From: Mucilaginibacter cryoferens
GTDB taxonomy: Bacteria; Bacteroidota; Bacteroidia; Sphingobacteriales; Sphingobacteriaceae
Length of the DNA stretch: 64,000 nucleotides
Direction of reading: 5' to 3'
NCBI RefSeq assembly: GCF_014205845.1
Contig: NZ_JACHCR010000004.1
Location: 62,001-126,000 of the forward strand
Below the pieces are notes generated by a model. That model was not told where the DNA came from. It searched no databases and saw only the letters and a program-made list of their open reading frames with translations. Shown one piece after another: positions 34,701-44,290 of this stretch. Numbering within the stretch: the first letter of the stretch is position 1; every line of letters starts with the position of its first letter. The position numbers and the translations under genes were made by a program.

Positions 34701-34831
34701 GCCCCCCGGCCCCCTGAAGGGGGAGGGTTAAAAAGAATAATCAAGATCTCGTTAAAGAGATTAATATATACAACATAAACAAACAAAACTTTTAAAGTCT
34801 CACCCTTTAGGGGGAGATTTAGAGGGGGCTC
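34700..34831. repeat. C-rich inverted repeat element between nuoK and nuoL
   Basis: The left end (34700-34728) contains the palindrome CCCCCTGAAGGGGG; the right end (34799-34831) contains CCCTTTAGGGGGAG and ends AGAGGGGGCT, the complement of the left AGCCCCCC start. About 70 AT-rich bases lie between. A similar type, though different in sequence, occurs at 59059-59167. Confidence 0.7.
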
Positions 34832-34837
34832 GCACTT

Positions 34838-36748
34838 ATGAATCAATTAATCTGGCTTATTCCCATATTACCGTTAGCCGGTTTTATTATTAACGGACTT
34901 GGCCGTAATTCATTATCAAAAGGAGCAATAGGCTTTATTGGCAGCTTGCTGGTATTAACGTCTTTTGTATTAAGCATTGCTGTTTTCTTTCAGGTAAAGT
35001 CAACAGGCGCAATTAATGTTGCCTACTTTGATTGGATTAATGCCGGCCCGGTACACGTACCATTTGCATTTTTGGTAGATCAGTTAAGTTCTATCATGCT
35101 GCTCATCATTACAGGTGTAGGTTTCCTTATCCATCTATATTCTATAGGCTATATGCACGATGATAACGGTTTTGGTAAGTTTTTCGCTTACTTAAACCTG
35201 TTTGTTTTCTTCATGCTTTTATTGGTGTTAGGTTCAAACTACGTTATCATGTTTATAGGTTGGGAGGGCGTAGGTTTATGCTCATACCTGCTTATAGGTT
35301 TCTGGTATACCAATCCAAACTATGCAGATGCAGCCAAAAAGGCCTTCATCATGAACCGTATTGGCGATCTTGGCTTTTTAATGGGTGTGTTTTTAATTAT
35401 TTACGCTTTTGGTAGTGTAGAGTTTAAAACCATCTTCCCTAAGGTTGCATTAATGAAATCGGGCGCTGCGCCACTTACCGCTATTACGCTGTTATTGTTT
35501 GTGGGCGCTATAGGTAAATCGGCACAGTTGCCGCTGTTTACCTGGTTACCAGATGCAATGGCCGGCCCAACACCGGTATCGGCATTAATACATGCTGCAA
35601 CAATGGTTACAGCGGGTGTTTATATGATTGCCCGCTCCAACATCATGTATAGCCTTGCGCCGGATACTATGGAAGTTGTGGCTATTGTAGGTTTGGCAAC
35701 GGCTTTGTTTGCCGCCCTTATTGCCCTTACACAAACTGATATTAAAAAGGTGCTGGCTTATTCAACAGTATCGCAGTTAGGTTATATGTTTTTAGGTTTG
35801 GGCGTTGGCGCTTATACAGGTGCTTTCTTCCACGTATTAACACACGCTTTCTTTAAGGCTTTATTGTTCCTGGGTGCGGGTTCTGTTATTCATGCCATGG
35901 GTGGCGAGCAGGACATGCGCAAAATGGGCGGTCTGAAAGGGAAAATTAAGATCACTTTTGGAACCATGTTAATTGGTACCATTGCTATATCTGGTATTCC
36001 TCCATTCTCCGGCTTTTTCTCTAAAGACGAAATATTGGCACATGCCTACGCGCATAGCACTACATTTTATGTAATCGGTGTTTTTACAGCCATGCTTACC
36101 TCGTTCTACATGTTCCGGATGATGTACCTTACTTTTTGGGGTAAATTCCGAGGCACACATGAGCAGGAGCACCATGTGCACGAATCACCGGCAAGCATGA
36201 CCATTCCATTGGTTGTATTGGCTATACTTTCTATCGTAGGTGGTTTAATTGGGGTACCCGAAGTATTGGGCGGTCATCATGAATTAGCTCATTACCTTGC
36301 CCCGGTATTTAAAGATTCTGCTGCCGTATTACCATCGGCTGAATTATCATCAAGTACCGAATGGATATTGATGGGTGTTTCGGTTACAGTAGCATTAATA
36401 GCATTAGTATACGCTTATATAAAATACGTGCAGAATGGCAGTCTTCCGGTTGCAGATACTGAGGAGCGTCCGGCATTAACCAGCTTATCATACCATAAGT
36501 TTTATGTTGATGAGTTGTACGATTTTCTGATCCGTAAACCGTTGGATTTTCTATCTACCTTCTTCTATAACGTAATAGACAAAATGGGAATTGATGGCCT
36601 GGTGAACGGGCTTGGTAAAGGAACTATTGAAACCAGCAAAGGCTTGCGTTTACTGCAAACCGGTAATGTGGGTTTCTACATATTTGTAATGGTACTGGGT
36701 ATTATAGCCGTATTGCTATACAGTGTATTTGGATTAACTAAAGTATAA
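34838..36748 (+). CDS. nuoL: NADH-quinone oxidoreductase subunit L
   Basis: A 636-residue antiporter-like subunit, the distal proton pump of complex I, with about 16 helices and a C-terminal lateral helix. 'VMFIGWEGVGLCSYLLIGFW' (about 136-155) carries the key Glu, 'FTWLPDAMAGPTPVSALIHA' (about 234-253) and 'HALFHA'-type 'LTHAFFKALLFLGAGSVIHA' (about 331-350) the Lys and His. Length is normal. It follows nuoK after a 137-base repeat insertion. Confidence 0.97.
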   Translation: MNQLIWLIPILPLAGFIINGLGRNSLSKGAIGFIGSLLVLTSFVLSIAVFFQVKSTGAINVAYFDWINAGPVHVPFAFLVDQLSSIMLLIITGVGFLIHLYSIGYMHDDNGFGKFFAYLNLFVFFMLLLVLGSNYVIMFIGWEGVGLCSYLLIGFWYTNPNYADAAKKAFIMNRIGDLGFLMGVFLIIYAFGSVEFKTIFPKVALMKSGAAPLTAITLLLFVGAIGKSAQLPLFTWLPDAMAGPTPVSALIHAATMVTAGVYMIARSNIMYSLAPDTMEVVAIVGLATALFAALIALTQTDIKKVLAYSTVSQLGYMFLGLGVGAYTGAFFHVLTHAFFKALLFLGAGSVIHAMGGEQDMRKMGGLKGKIKITFGTMLIGTIAISGIPPFSGFFSKDEILAHAYAHSTTFYVIGVFTAMLTSFYMFRMMYLTFWGKFRGTHEQEHHVHESPASMTIPLVVLAILSIVGGLIGVPEVLGGHHELAHYLAPVFKDSAAVLPSAELSSSTEWILMGVSVTVALIALVYAYIKYVQNGSLPVADTEERPALTSLSYHKFYVDELYDFLIRKPLDFLSTFFYNVIDKMGIDGLVNGLGKGTIETSKGLRLLQTGNVGFYIFVMVLGIIAVLLYSVFGLTKV

Positions 36749-36770
36749 ACGATAGCGTTTAAAACATAAA

Positions 36771-38246
36771 ATGACCGTTAGTATATTAATTTTTTTACCG
36801 GTAATTGCCGCAGTTATAGTTGCTTTTTTAAGAGGCGACGCAGCCAAGTACGGCGCATTATTTTTTTCCATTGCCGAACTGGCAATAGCCGGTTTGTTTT
36901 TGAGCAAATTTGTGCCCGATGCAACAATACAATTTAGGATCGACGCTCCGTGGATAGCAAAGTTTGGTATCTATTTTAGTGCCGGTATAGATGGTATCAG
37001 CATGATTATGGTGCTGCTTACCACATTGCTTGTGCCGCTTATTATATTAACCACCTTTAAGCACGATCAGAAAAACCCAGGTGCGTTTTACGGGTTAATC
37101 CTGTTTATGCAAGCCGGTTTACTGGTTGTATTCACCGCTTTAGATGGGTTTTTATTTTACGTTGGATGGGAAGCCGCGCTAATCCCAATTTACTTTATAT
37201 GTGCCCTTTGGGGTGGCGAAAACCGTATCCGGGTTACACTTAAGTTTTTCATATACACTTTTGCAGGTTCGTTGTTTATGCTGGTAGCTATTATCTACCT
37301 GTATTTGCAATCTCCTGATAAAACTTTTGATATTCATAGTTTCTACGCTTTAAAATTAACAGCTCAGCAGCAGTCGTGGGTGTTTTTAGCATTCTTTTTG
37401 GCGTTTGCTATTAAGATGCCTTTATTCCCTTTCCATACCTGGCAGCCCGATACTTATACCGAAGCCCCTACAGGCGGTACCATGATGTTATCTGGTATTA
37501 TGCTAAAAATGGGTATCTATGGTGTAATACGCTGGTTAATTCCTAACGCGCCACTTGGCTTTGCACACTGGCAAGCCCTGGTTATGCTGTTGGCCGTTAT
37601 CGGTGTGGTTTACGCGTCTATCATCGCGTTTAAACAAAAAGATGGTAAACGTTTGGTGGCTTACTCATCTATTGGCCACGTTGGTTTAATTGCCGCCGGT
37701 ATATTTGCCTGGAACCAGCAGGGTGTTCAGGGTGCTTTGATCCAGATGCTTAACCACGGTATTAACGTGGTGGGTATGTTCTTTATCTGGGATATCATCA
37801 GCAGGCGTTTAAATACCCGCGAAATAGGTAACCTTGGCGGTATTGCCAAAGTGGCCCCTAAATTTTCTATCGCGTTTTTAATAATTGTATTAGGTACTGT
37901 AGGCTTGCCGCTAACTAATGGTTTTGTGGGCGAGTTTTTGTTACTCAACAGCGTTTTCCAATACAGTGCATACCATTACATGAACATAGCATTGGCAATT
38001 GTGGCCGGTACCACCATTATTTGGGGCGCGGTGTATATGCTACGCATGTACAAAAATGTAATGCAGGGCGAACTGAATGAATTAACAACAAACTTTACAG
38101 ATATCAGCGGCTCCGAGACATTGGTATTAGGTATCATCTGCATATTGATCATAGGCATCGGTGTTTATCCGCAGCCAATTATGCACATATCTGATGCTGC
38201 TGTTAATGGTTTGATAAGTACTTTGAACGGAAAATTAAGTTACTAA
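36771..38246 (+). CDS. nuoM: NADH-quinone oxidoreductase subunit M
   Basis: A 491-residue antiporter-like subunit. 'FLFYVGWEAALIPIYFICAL' (about 126-145) carries the conserved Glu, 'PFHTWQPDTYTEAPTGGTMM' (about 222-241) and 'LVAYSSIGHVGLIAAGIFAW' (about 294-313) the pump signature. About 14 helices. It follows nuoL by 22 bases. The operon is then interrupted by a second four-helix-bundle gene before nuoN. Confidence 0.97.
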   Translation: MTVSILIFLPVIAAVIVAFLRGDAAKYGALFFSIAELAIAGLFLSKFVPDATIQFRIDAPWIAKFGIYFSAGIDGISMIMVLLTTLLVPLIILTTFKHDQKNPGAFYGLILFMQAGLLVVFTALDGFLFYVGWEAALIPIYFICALWGGENRIRVTLKFFIYTFAGSLFMLVAIIYLYLQSPDKTFDIHSFYALKLTAQQQSWVFLAFFLAFAIKMPLFPFHTWQPDTYTEAPTGGTMMLSGIMLKMGIYGVIRWLIPNAPLGFAHWQALVMLLAVIGVVYASIIAFKQKDGKRLVAYSSIGHVGLIAAGIFAWNQQGVQGALIQMLNHGINVVGMFFIWDIISRRLNTREIGNLGGIAKVAPKFSIAFLIIVLGTVGLPLTNGFVGEFLLLNSVFQYSAYHYMNIALAIVAGTTIIWGAVYMLRMYKNVMQGELNELTTNFTDISGSETLVLGIICILIIGIGVYPQPIMHISDAAVNGLISTLNGKLSY

Positions 38247-38250
38247 GTAA

Positions 38251-38285
38251 AACTCTAATTTCTAATTTTTAAATTCTAAAAAAAA
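38251..38285. repeat. 7-bp-period arm, left of four-helix-bundle gene 2
   Basis: Four heptads of the form AWTTCTA in register (with AATTCTA and ATTTCTA) followed by a run of A. It starts 4 bases after the nuoM stop. The complementary TTTAGAN heptads lie at 38729-38763. Confidence 0.7.
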
Positions 38286-38308
38286 ACAGAAAAAGGCAAA
38301 GGAAGTAA

Positions 38309-38683
38309 ATGGAAACCGGAGAGAACAATGCAAAGAAGTTTAATCTGGAGGACAGGACATTTGATTTTACCAACAACTGCAAGGAGTTTTTAAAAAGAAT
38401 AGAGAAAAATATACACAATGTTGAATACTATAAGCAACTCATTAGATCGTCGGGATCGGTAGCTGCAAATTTTATAGAGGCCAACGAAAGTTTTAGTCGC
38501 AACGACTTTTCACACAGGGTGAAAATCTGTAGAAAAGAAGCAAAGGAGAGTCGTTTATGGTTGCGGCTTATAGATTTAAATGAACAGAAACTGGCAGATA
38601 CCAGGGATGGGTTAATTCAGGAATCAATAGAATTGACAAAAATCTTTGGAGCAATGCTTGAAAAAATAAAGAATACAAATTAA
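38309..38683 (+). CDS. Four-helix-bundle (S23 type) protein, copy 2
   Basis: A 124-residue relative of the protein at 30866, sharing the family core 'LIRSSGSVAANFIEANESFS' (about 45-64) and a following 'RVKICRKEAKESRLWLRLID', but otherwise quite diverged, so the two copies are not a recent duplication. It starts at ATG 38309. It interrupts nuoM-nuoN and is bracketed by heptad arrays. Six of nine arginines are AGA/AGG. Function unknown; a link with the arrays is inferred from both copies having them. Confidence 0.85.
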   Translation: METGENNAKKFNLEDRTFDFTNNCKEFLKRIEKNIHNVEYYKQLIRSSGSVAANFIEANESFSRNDFSHRVKICRKEAKESRLWLRLIDLNEQKLADTRDGLIQESIELTKIFGAMLEKIKNTN

Positions 38684-38694
38684 CAGCTAACCGG

Positions 38695-38763
38695 GGTTTT
38701 AGAATTTTAATAAGACTTTGGGGTTTTATTTAGAGTTTAGAAATTAGGTTTTAGGATTTATAA
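38695..38763. repeat. 7-bp-period arm, right of four-helix-bundle gene 2
   Basis: The clean part, 38729-38763, has five heptads in register (TTTAGAG, TTTAGAA, TTTAGGA and variants). 38695-38715 is a more degenerate stretch beginning GGTTTTAGAATT. The array ends 3 bases before the nuoN ATG. Confidence 0.7.
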
Positions 38764-38766
38764 AAA

Positions 38767-40149
38767 ATGACTACTTTAATCATCATATCTGTTTTACCAA
38801 TAGTGTTGCTGTACCTTGGCTTGTACAAGGCTTCTAAGGCATTATTACCTGTTACTGTGATTGGCTTATTAGCCGCGTTGGGCTGCGCCATTGCCGAATA
38901 TAAAACACCGGATACCACAGTACCAATTTATTCTGGTATGATGTTGTTCAATAACTTTTCTGTAGTATTTTCATCTATTGCCATTATAACTACCATTCTT
39001 ATCGTACTGCTTTCGCGCGGGTATTTTGAGAAGATCAGCAACCATGTGGCCGAGTATTATGCTATCATATTGTTCTCTTTAGCGGGTATCATTGTAATGG
39101 TTTCTTATTATAACCTTACCATGATGTTTATCGGTATCGAGATCATGTCGGTGAGTTTATACATTTTGGCAGGTATTAAAAAGAGTGATTTCGCATCAAA
39201 TGAGGCTGCACTTAAATACTTCCTGATGGGAGCGTTTTCTACAGGTTTCCTGTTGTTTGGTATCACGTTAATATACGGTACTACAGGTTCTTTTAGTGTT
39301 GAGGTTATCCGCGACTGGGTAGTTGCCAATCCACACGTCGATCCAATGTTTTATACAGGTATAGGTCTTATCATTGTAGGGCTTTGTTTTAAAGTAGGTG
39401 CCGCCCCATTCCACTTCTGGACGCCGGATGTGTACGAAGGTTCACCAACGTTAATTACCGCATTCATGTCAACCGTTGTTAAAACAGCTGGTTTCGCAGC
39501 GTTCCTGCGTTTGTTTTCGGCATGCTTTGCGCCATTGTCAGATTTTTGGGCGCCAATATTATTGGTTATCACTATAGCTACCTTATTTATAGGCAACATT
39601 ACTGCATTATATCAGCAAAGCTTTAAACGCATGCTGGCTTTCTCCAGTATCTCGCATGCAGGCTACCTGCTTTTTGCTATCGTAGCCTTAGGCGCGGGTT
39701 CTGCCAATTCGGTATTTATTTACGCTACGGCTTATTCAATATCCTCTATCATCGCTTTTGGTGGGTTAATATTGGTGCAGCAACAAAGCGGCAGCGATAA
39801 TTTTGAAAGCTTTAATGGCCTTGCCAAAAAGAATCCTTTCCTGGCATTTGTTATTACAATTGCTATGCTATCATTAGCTGGTATACCGCTTACGGCAGGC
39901 TTTATAGGTAAGTTCTACATGTTCTCGGGTGCTTTAGCTAAATACCAGTTTTGGTTGGTTATTATAGCGGTAGTAAACGCTATAATAAGCATCTTCTATT
40001 ATTTTAGGGTTATAGTAGCCATGTATTTCCGCTCTGCGGATAGGACAGAACTGGCAGTGCCTTCGTATTATAAGGTGGTGTTTGCTCTTGCTGCCCTGGC
40101 CACTATCATTATCGGTATTTACCCCGATTTTATTTCCCGTTTCATTTAA
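38767..40149 (+). CDS. nuoN: NADH-quinone oxidoreductase subunit N
   Basis: A 460-residue antiporter-like subunit with about 14 helices. 'LTMMFIGIEIMSVSLYILAG' (about 118-137) carries the conserved Glu and 'FHFWTPDVYEGSPTLITAFM' (about 216-235) and 'RMLAFSSISHAGYLLFAIVA' (about 289-308) the pump signature. It is the last subunit of the operon; with it all 14 complex I genes are present. Confidence 0.97.
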   Translation: MTTLIIISVLPIVLLYLGLYKASKALLPVTVIGLLAALGCAIAEYKTPDTTVPIYSGMMLFNNFSVVFSSIAIITTILIVLLSRGYFEKISNHVAEYYAIILFSLAGIIVMVSYYNLTMMFIGIEIMSVSLYILAGIKKSDFASNEAALKYFLMGAFSTGFLLFGITLIYGTTGSFSVEVIRDWVVANPHVDPMFYTGIGLIIVGLCFKVGAAPFHFWTPDVYEGSPTLITAFMSTVVKTAGFAAFLRLFSACFAPLSDFWAPILLVITIATLFIGNITALYQQSFKRMLAFSSISHAGYLLFAIVALGAGSANSVFIYATAYSISSIIAFGGLILVQQQSGSDNFESFNGLAKKNPFLAFVITIAMLSLAGIPLTAGFIGKFYMFSGALAKYQFWLVIIAVVNAIISIFYYFRVIVAMYFRSADRTELAVPSYYKVVFALAALATIIIGIYPDFISRFI

Positions 40150-40204
40150 TGGTAACTGGGTACTGCAAATTGATTTAATATTTGTAGTTTTACAGATATA
40201 GTGA

Positions 40205-40852
40205 ATGGAAAGTTTTTGGGAATACCTTCAAAATTTAACGGACGCTCAATCTATCATCAGCAGGGGCGGTTTTTATGTCCTGCTTGTTGTTGTTTTTGCT
40301 GAAACCGGGTTGTTTTTTGGTTTTTTTTTACCAGGAGACTACTTGCTATTTATGGCAGGCTTGCTGTGTTCGGCAGGCAAGGTTGACGTAAATATATCTA
40401 CATTGGTGTTATCGCTCATTGCAGCAGGCATATTAGGAAATTTTACGGGTTATTGGTTTGGTTTCCGAACGGGGCCTGTACTATTCAACAAAAACGATTC
40501 GCTGTTTTTTAAGAAACGATACGTGATACTGGCCAGCGATTTTTATAACAAGCACGGTGGCATGGCCTTGATTTTGGGCAGATTTTTCCCTATTGTTAGA
40601 ACATTTGCGCCTATATTTGCAGGCGTTGTAAAGGTTGATATTAAGAGATTTGCTTTTTACAACTTTGTAGGTAGTGTGGCATGGGTATGTACTTTTACAC
40701 TGGGGGGCTTTTTTTTAGGAAAAAGATTCCCGCAGCTGAAAGATTATATGCAATATATAGTTTTGGGCCTGATAGTTGTTACTACCATCCCGCTTATTGT
40801 AGCCTACGTGCGCAAAAAAATAACAGAGAAAAACGAAGAGAATATAACATAG
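40205..40852 (+). CDS. DedA family membrane protein
   Basis: A 215-residue protein of the DedA/Tvp38 (VTT) superfamily. '[20 protein letters not shown]' (about 31-50) and '[20 protein letters not shown]' (about 121-140), the 'G-R-F-x-P-x-x-R-T' motif, are characteristic. DedA proteins include flippases for undecaprenyl phosphate and phospholipids. It lies 55 bases after nuoN and 22 before the pyrophosphatase gene, in the same direction. Confidence 0.92.
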   Translation: MESFWEYLQNLTDAQSIISRGGFYVLLVVVFAETGLFFGFFLPGDYLLFMAGLLCSAGKVDVNISTLVLSLIAAGILGNFTGYWFGFRTGPVLFNKNDSLFFKKRYVILASDFYNKHGGMALILGRFFPIVRTFAPIFAGVVKVDIKRFAFYNFVGSVAWVCTFTLGGFFLGKRFPQLKDYMQYIVLGLIVVTTIPLIVAYVRKKITEKNEENIT

Positions 40853-40874
40853 TAAAACATTCTATACATCACAA

Positions 40875-41420
40875 ATGAGTACACAACACCCTTGGCACCA
40901 GGTTTCTCCAGGTGAAAACGTTCCCGAAATTGTTAATGCAATAATTGAAATACCTAAAGGTTCAAAAGCCAAATATGAAATTGATAAAGATTCGGGCTTA
41001 TTAAAGTTAGATCGCGTTTTGTTTTCATCGGTAATGTACCCTGCTAACTATGGCTTTATTCCGCAAACTTATTGCGATGATAAAGATCCGTTGGATATCC
41101 TGGTACTTTGCTCTATCGACGTTTTCCCGATGTCTATCATCGAAGCAAAAGTTGTAGGCGTAATGCACATGGTTGATAACGGTGAGCAGGATGATAAGAT
41201 CATCGCGGTAGCAAAAAATGATATGTCGGTAAATTACATTAACGATTTGAACGAGCTTCCACCACATGCCATGACCGAGATTGTACGTTTCTTTAAAGAT
41301 TACAAAAAGCTGGAAGGTAAAAACGTAACTATCGAACATTTATTAGGCGTACGTTATGCGCATAAGGTAATAATAGAAAGTTTGGAACTGTACAAAACTA
41401 CGTTTCCTGATCACCAATAA
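40875..41420 (+). CDS. ppa: Inorganic pyrophosphatase (family I)
   Basis: A 181-residue soluble enzyme hydrolysing pyrophosphate, driving biosynthetic reactions forward. '[15 protein letters not shown]' (about 66-80) contains the Asp triad of family I, '[20 protein letters not shown]' precedes it and 'NYGFIPQTY' binds substrate. Length is normal. It is followed 8 bases later by the CBS-domain gene. Confidence 0.96.
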   Translation: MSTQHPWHQVSPGENVPEIVNAIIEIPKGSKAKYEIDKDSGLLKLDRVLFSSVMYPANYGFIPQTYCDDKDPLDILVLCSIDVFPMSIIEAKVVGVMHMVDNGEQDDKIIAVAKNDMSVNYINDLNELPPHAMTEIVRFFKDYKKLEGKNVTIEHLLGVRYAHKVIIESLELYKTTFPDHQ

Positions 41421-41427
41421 TTAATAG

Positions 41428-42768
41428 ATGGACCCCGGGCATTACGAAATAAGTGTTTTTTATATAGTTGCAACCCTGTTTTTGGTTTTGCTTAATGGTT
41501 TTTTTGTAGCCGCTGAGTTTGCCATGGTGAGGGTAAGGGGCTCACAAATTGAAATTAAAGCTAAAGGCGGCAGCGGCGTTGCTAAAGTTGCCCGCGGCAT
41601 ATTACATAATTTAGATGGATACCTGGCTGCTACGCAGTTGGGTATTACTATTGCGTCGCTTGCCTTAGGTGTTGTAGGCGAAGGAGTTGTTACCAACATA
41701 GTGCTAAGGGCTTTTTTAGCAGTAGGTATTACGCTTACCCCGGTATTTATTACCACCAGCCATATTTTGGCATTCACTTCCATCACCATTTTACACATTG
41801 TATTTGGCGAGCTGGCACCAAAATCAATTGCAATTCAAAAATCGGCACGCACGGTATTGGCAGTTTCATTACCCCTAAGGTTTTTCTTTGTATTTTTTAA
41901 GCCGCTTATTTGGCTGCTTAACGGTTTTGCAAATTTTATTTTGAAGCTGTTAGGCATTAATACATTAGAAGGAGGGGAGGCGCACCATAGCTCCGAAGAA
42001 TTACAATACCTGCTTGAGCAAGGTAAGGAGTCTGGAGCTTTAGACTCAAACGAGCATGAGTTGATCCAAAATGTTTTTGATTTTAACGAGCGTGTGGTTA
42101 AAAACATTATGGTGCCACGTACTAAAATATCTGGCATAGATATTTCATCAACCAGGCAGGAATTGTTGGATATGATCATTGAAGAGGGCTACTCGCGTAT
42201 GCCCGTTTTTGATGATGTGATAGATAAGATCATCGGTATTGTACATGCCAAGGATATTTTGCCTTTGCTGGCCCGTAACGAAGAAATAGTACTGAAGAAT
42301 ATTATCCGCAAGCCATACTTTATCCCCGAGACCAAAAAGATCAACGATTTGATGGCCGAGTTGCAACAAAAGCGCATTCAGATAGCCATTGTGCTTGATG
42401 AATTTGGCGGAACGGCAGGTATGGTAACGCTGGAAGATATTGTAGAGGAGTTGGTAGGTGAGATACAAGATGAGTACGATGAGGAAAAACCTATTGTTGA
42501 AAAGGTTAATGAACGCGAATTTATTGTAAACGCCCTGGCGCCAATTTACGATGTTAACGAACACTTACCACATGATTTGCCAGAGGATGGCGACTTTGAT
42601 ACCGTGAGCGGTTGGTTAGGCGATATTTTTGGCAAGATCCCAGATGTAGGTGAGCAAAAGGAATCTAACGGCTATAATATCACCGTGCTGAGAAAATCTG
42701 ATCAGAATATAGAATCTGTTAAACTCGAATTGCTGATAAATGAAGAAGATGCAGTAGATTTACACTAA
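41428..42768 (+). CDS. Hemolysin-family CBS domain protein (CorC/HlyC, DUF21)
   Basis: A 446-residue membrane protein: DUF21/CNNM domain with about four helices (residues 1-190, 'ATLFLVLLNGFFVAAEFAMV'), two CBS repeats (about 215-340, including 'NIMVPRTKISGID' and 'IAIVLDEFGGTAGMVTLEDI') and a C-terminal CorC_HlyC domain (about 355-440). These proteins are linked to magnesium or cobalt efflux. The name hemolysin is historical. Ends 13 bases before rsmE. Confidence 0.93.
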   Translation: MDPGHYEISVFYIVATLFLVLLNGFFVAAEFAMVRVRGSQIEIKAKGGSGVAKVARGILHNLDGYLAATQLGITIASLALGVVGEGVVTNIVLRAFLAVGITLTPVFITTSHILAFTSITILHIVFGELAPKSIAIQKSARTVLAVSLPLRFFFVFFKPLIWLLNGFANFILKLLGINTLEGGEAHHSSEELQYLLEQGKESGALDSNEHELIQNVFDFNERVVKNIMVPRTKISGIDISSTRQELLDMIIEEGYSRMPVFDDVIDKIIGIVHAKDILPLLARNEEIVLKNIIRKPYFIPETKKINDLMAELQQKRIQIAIVLDEFGGTAGMVTLEDIVEELVGEIQDEYDEEKPIVEKVNEREFIVNALAPIYDVNEHLPHDLPEDGDFDTVSGWLGDIFGKIPDVGEQKESNGYNITVLRKSDQNIESVKLELLINEEDAVDLH

Positions 42769-42780
42769 TCTGCTTAACCA

Positions 42781-43491
42781 ATGCAACTTTTTTATACACC
42801 CGATATAGCACCCTCACACCCTCAATATTTTTTGAGCGAAGAAGAAAGTAAGCACGCCATACGTGTGCTAAGGCTTGAAGCAGGCGAAGAAGTGCAGCTG
42901 ATTGACGGTAAGGGCGGCTTTTATAAAGCCGTGATACATGATGCGCATCCCAAGCGTACCATTCTTAATATTACTTCGGTTACGGCCAATTTTAATAAGC
43001 GTAACCACTACTTGCACATTGCAGTAGCGCCCACAAAAAACATCGAACGGTTGGAGTGGTTTTTGGAGAAAGCCACCGAAATTGGGATTGATGAGATCTC
43101 GCTTATCATCACTCAGCGTTCCGAACGTAAGGAGGCCAAGGTTGATAGGTTGAACAAGATCATCACCGCTGCTATAAAACAATCACTTAAAGCATATCAT
43201 CCGGTATTAAATGATGCGGTTAAGCTTAATCAGCTATTAAGCCAGCCTTTTGATGGGCAAAAATTTATTGCCCACTGCGAACCTGGCGGCAAGCTTGATC
43301 TGCGTAAAGAAATAACCCTGCAAGGTAAATATCTGATATTGATAGGTCCGGAGGGTGATTTTTCGCCGGCCGAAATTGAGCTTGCAGTGGAGAGTGGTTT
43401 TAAACCCATAACTTTAGGCGAAGCCCGGCTCCGTACCGAAACTGCCGCATTGGAGGCTTGCTTTGAAATAAACTTTTTAAACCGCGCATGA
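42781..43491 (+). CDS. rsmE: 16S rRNA (uracil-1498-N3)-methyltransferase
   Basis: A 236-residue SPOUT-class enzyme. The N-terminal PUA-like part ('HAIRVLRLEAGEEVQLIDGK') is followed by the knotted SAM-binding domain with 'LIGPEGDFSPAEIELAVESG' (about 182-201) and 'LGEARLRTETAALEA' (about 207-221), the RsmE signatures. It methylates the decoding region of the small ribosomal subunit. The stop overlaps the next start as ATGA. Confidence 0.95.
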   Translation: MQLFYTPDIAPSHPQYFLSEEESKHAIRVLRLEAGEEVQLIDGKGGFYKAVIHDAHPKRTILNITSVTANFNKRNHYLHIAVAPTKNIERLEWFLEKATEIGIDEISLIITQRSERKEAKVDRLNKIITAAIKQSLKAYHPVLNDAVKLNQLLSQPFDGQKFIAHCEPGGKLDLRKEITLQGKYLILIGPEGDFSPAEIELAVESGFKPITLGEARLRTETAALEACFEINFLNRA

Positions 43492-44150
43492 AAAAAGGCA
43501 GGTACGTCGGTATAGCTTTTGCCTCATTAATTATAATGTGCGGCTTTATTGAGCCTTCCTATAAAATTGCCCGCCTTAAATATGCGGGCGGCGGCGATTG
43601 GTATGGCGACCGTACAGCCTTAACCAACCTGGTAAAGTTTTGCAACCAAAACCTGAAGACTAACTTTGATACCGATGACGAGGTGGTTGAAGTTGGCAGT
43701 TCATCAATATTTAATTATCCCTTTGTTTTTATGACGGGGCACGGTAACGTGATATTTAGCGACCAGGAAGCCCGTAATCTGCGCAAGTACCTCACCGGAG
43801 GTGGCTTTTTGCATATCGACGATAATTACGGTTTCGACAAATTTATAAGGCCGCAAATGAAAAAAGTTTTCCCCGAACTTGAATTTGTGGAGCTACCGTT
43901 AGATCATCCCATCTATCATCAAAAATACAGCTTCCCCAACGGGTTGCCCAAAATACACGAGCACGATGGTACCCGTGCGCAAGGTTTTGGATTAATATAC
44001 AAAGGCCGCTTGGTATGCTTTTACGACTATGAGTGCGATTTGGGTAATGGTTGGGAAGATTACGGTACTTATGCCGGTGATAGTCAGGAAAATCGCATCA
44101 AGGCGCTAAAAATGGGCGCTAATATGATACAATACGTGTTTACACAGTAA
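43488..44150 (+). CDS. DUF4159 domain-containing protein
   Basis: A 220-residue protein with an N-terminal signal or membrane anchor (residues ~6-24) and a single DUF4159 domain: 'RLKYAGGGDWYGDRTALTNL' (about 29-48), 'EARNLRKYLTGGGFLHIDDN' and 'HPIYHQKYSF'. DUF4159 resembles the class I glutamine-amidotransferase fold but has no demonstrated activity. It overlaps rsmE by 4 bases and is translationally coupled to it. Function unknown. Confidence 0.88.
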   Translation: MKKGRYVGIAFASLIIMCGFIEPSYKIARLKYAGGGDWYGDRTALTNLVKFCNQNLKTNFDTDDEVVEVGSSSIFNYPFVFMTGHGNVIFSDQEARNLRKYLTGGGFLHIDDNYGFDKFIRPQMKKVFPELEFVELPLDHPIYHQKYSFPNGLPKIHEHDGTRAQGFGLIYKGRLVCFYDYECDLGNGWEDYGTYAGDSQENRIKALKMGANMIQYVFTQ

Positions 44151-44290
44151 TTAGTGCCCGGCGGTTTTATTAATCTGTGTTTTAGCACGTGCATGTGATT
44201 AGTTGTTATCAGAAATATTTCTTAAATTAGTTTTATATTATCTGTTTATGATAATATCTGGAGCTCATCACTCAAATTTTGCCTTATCCT

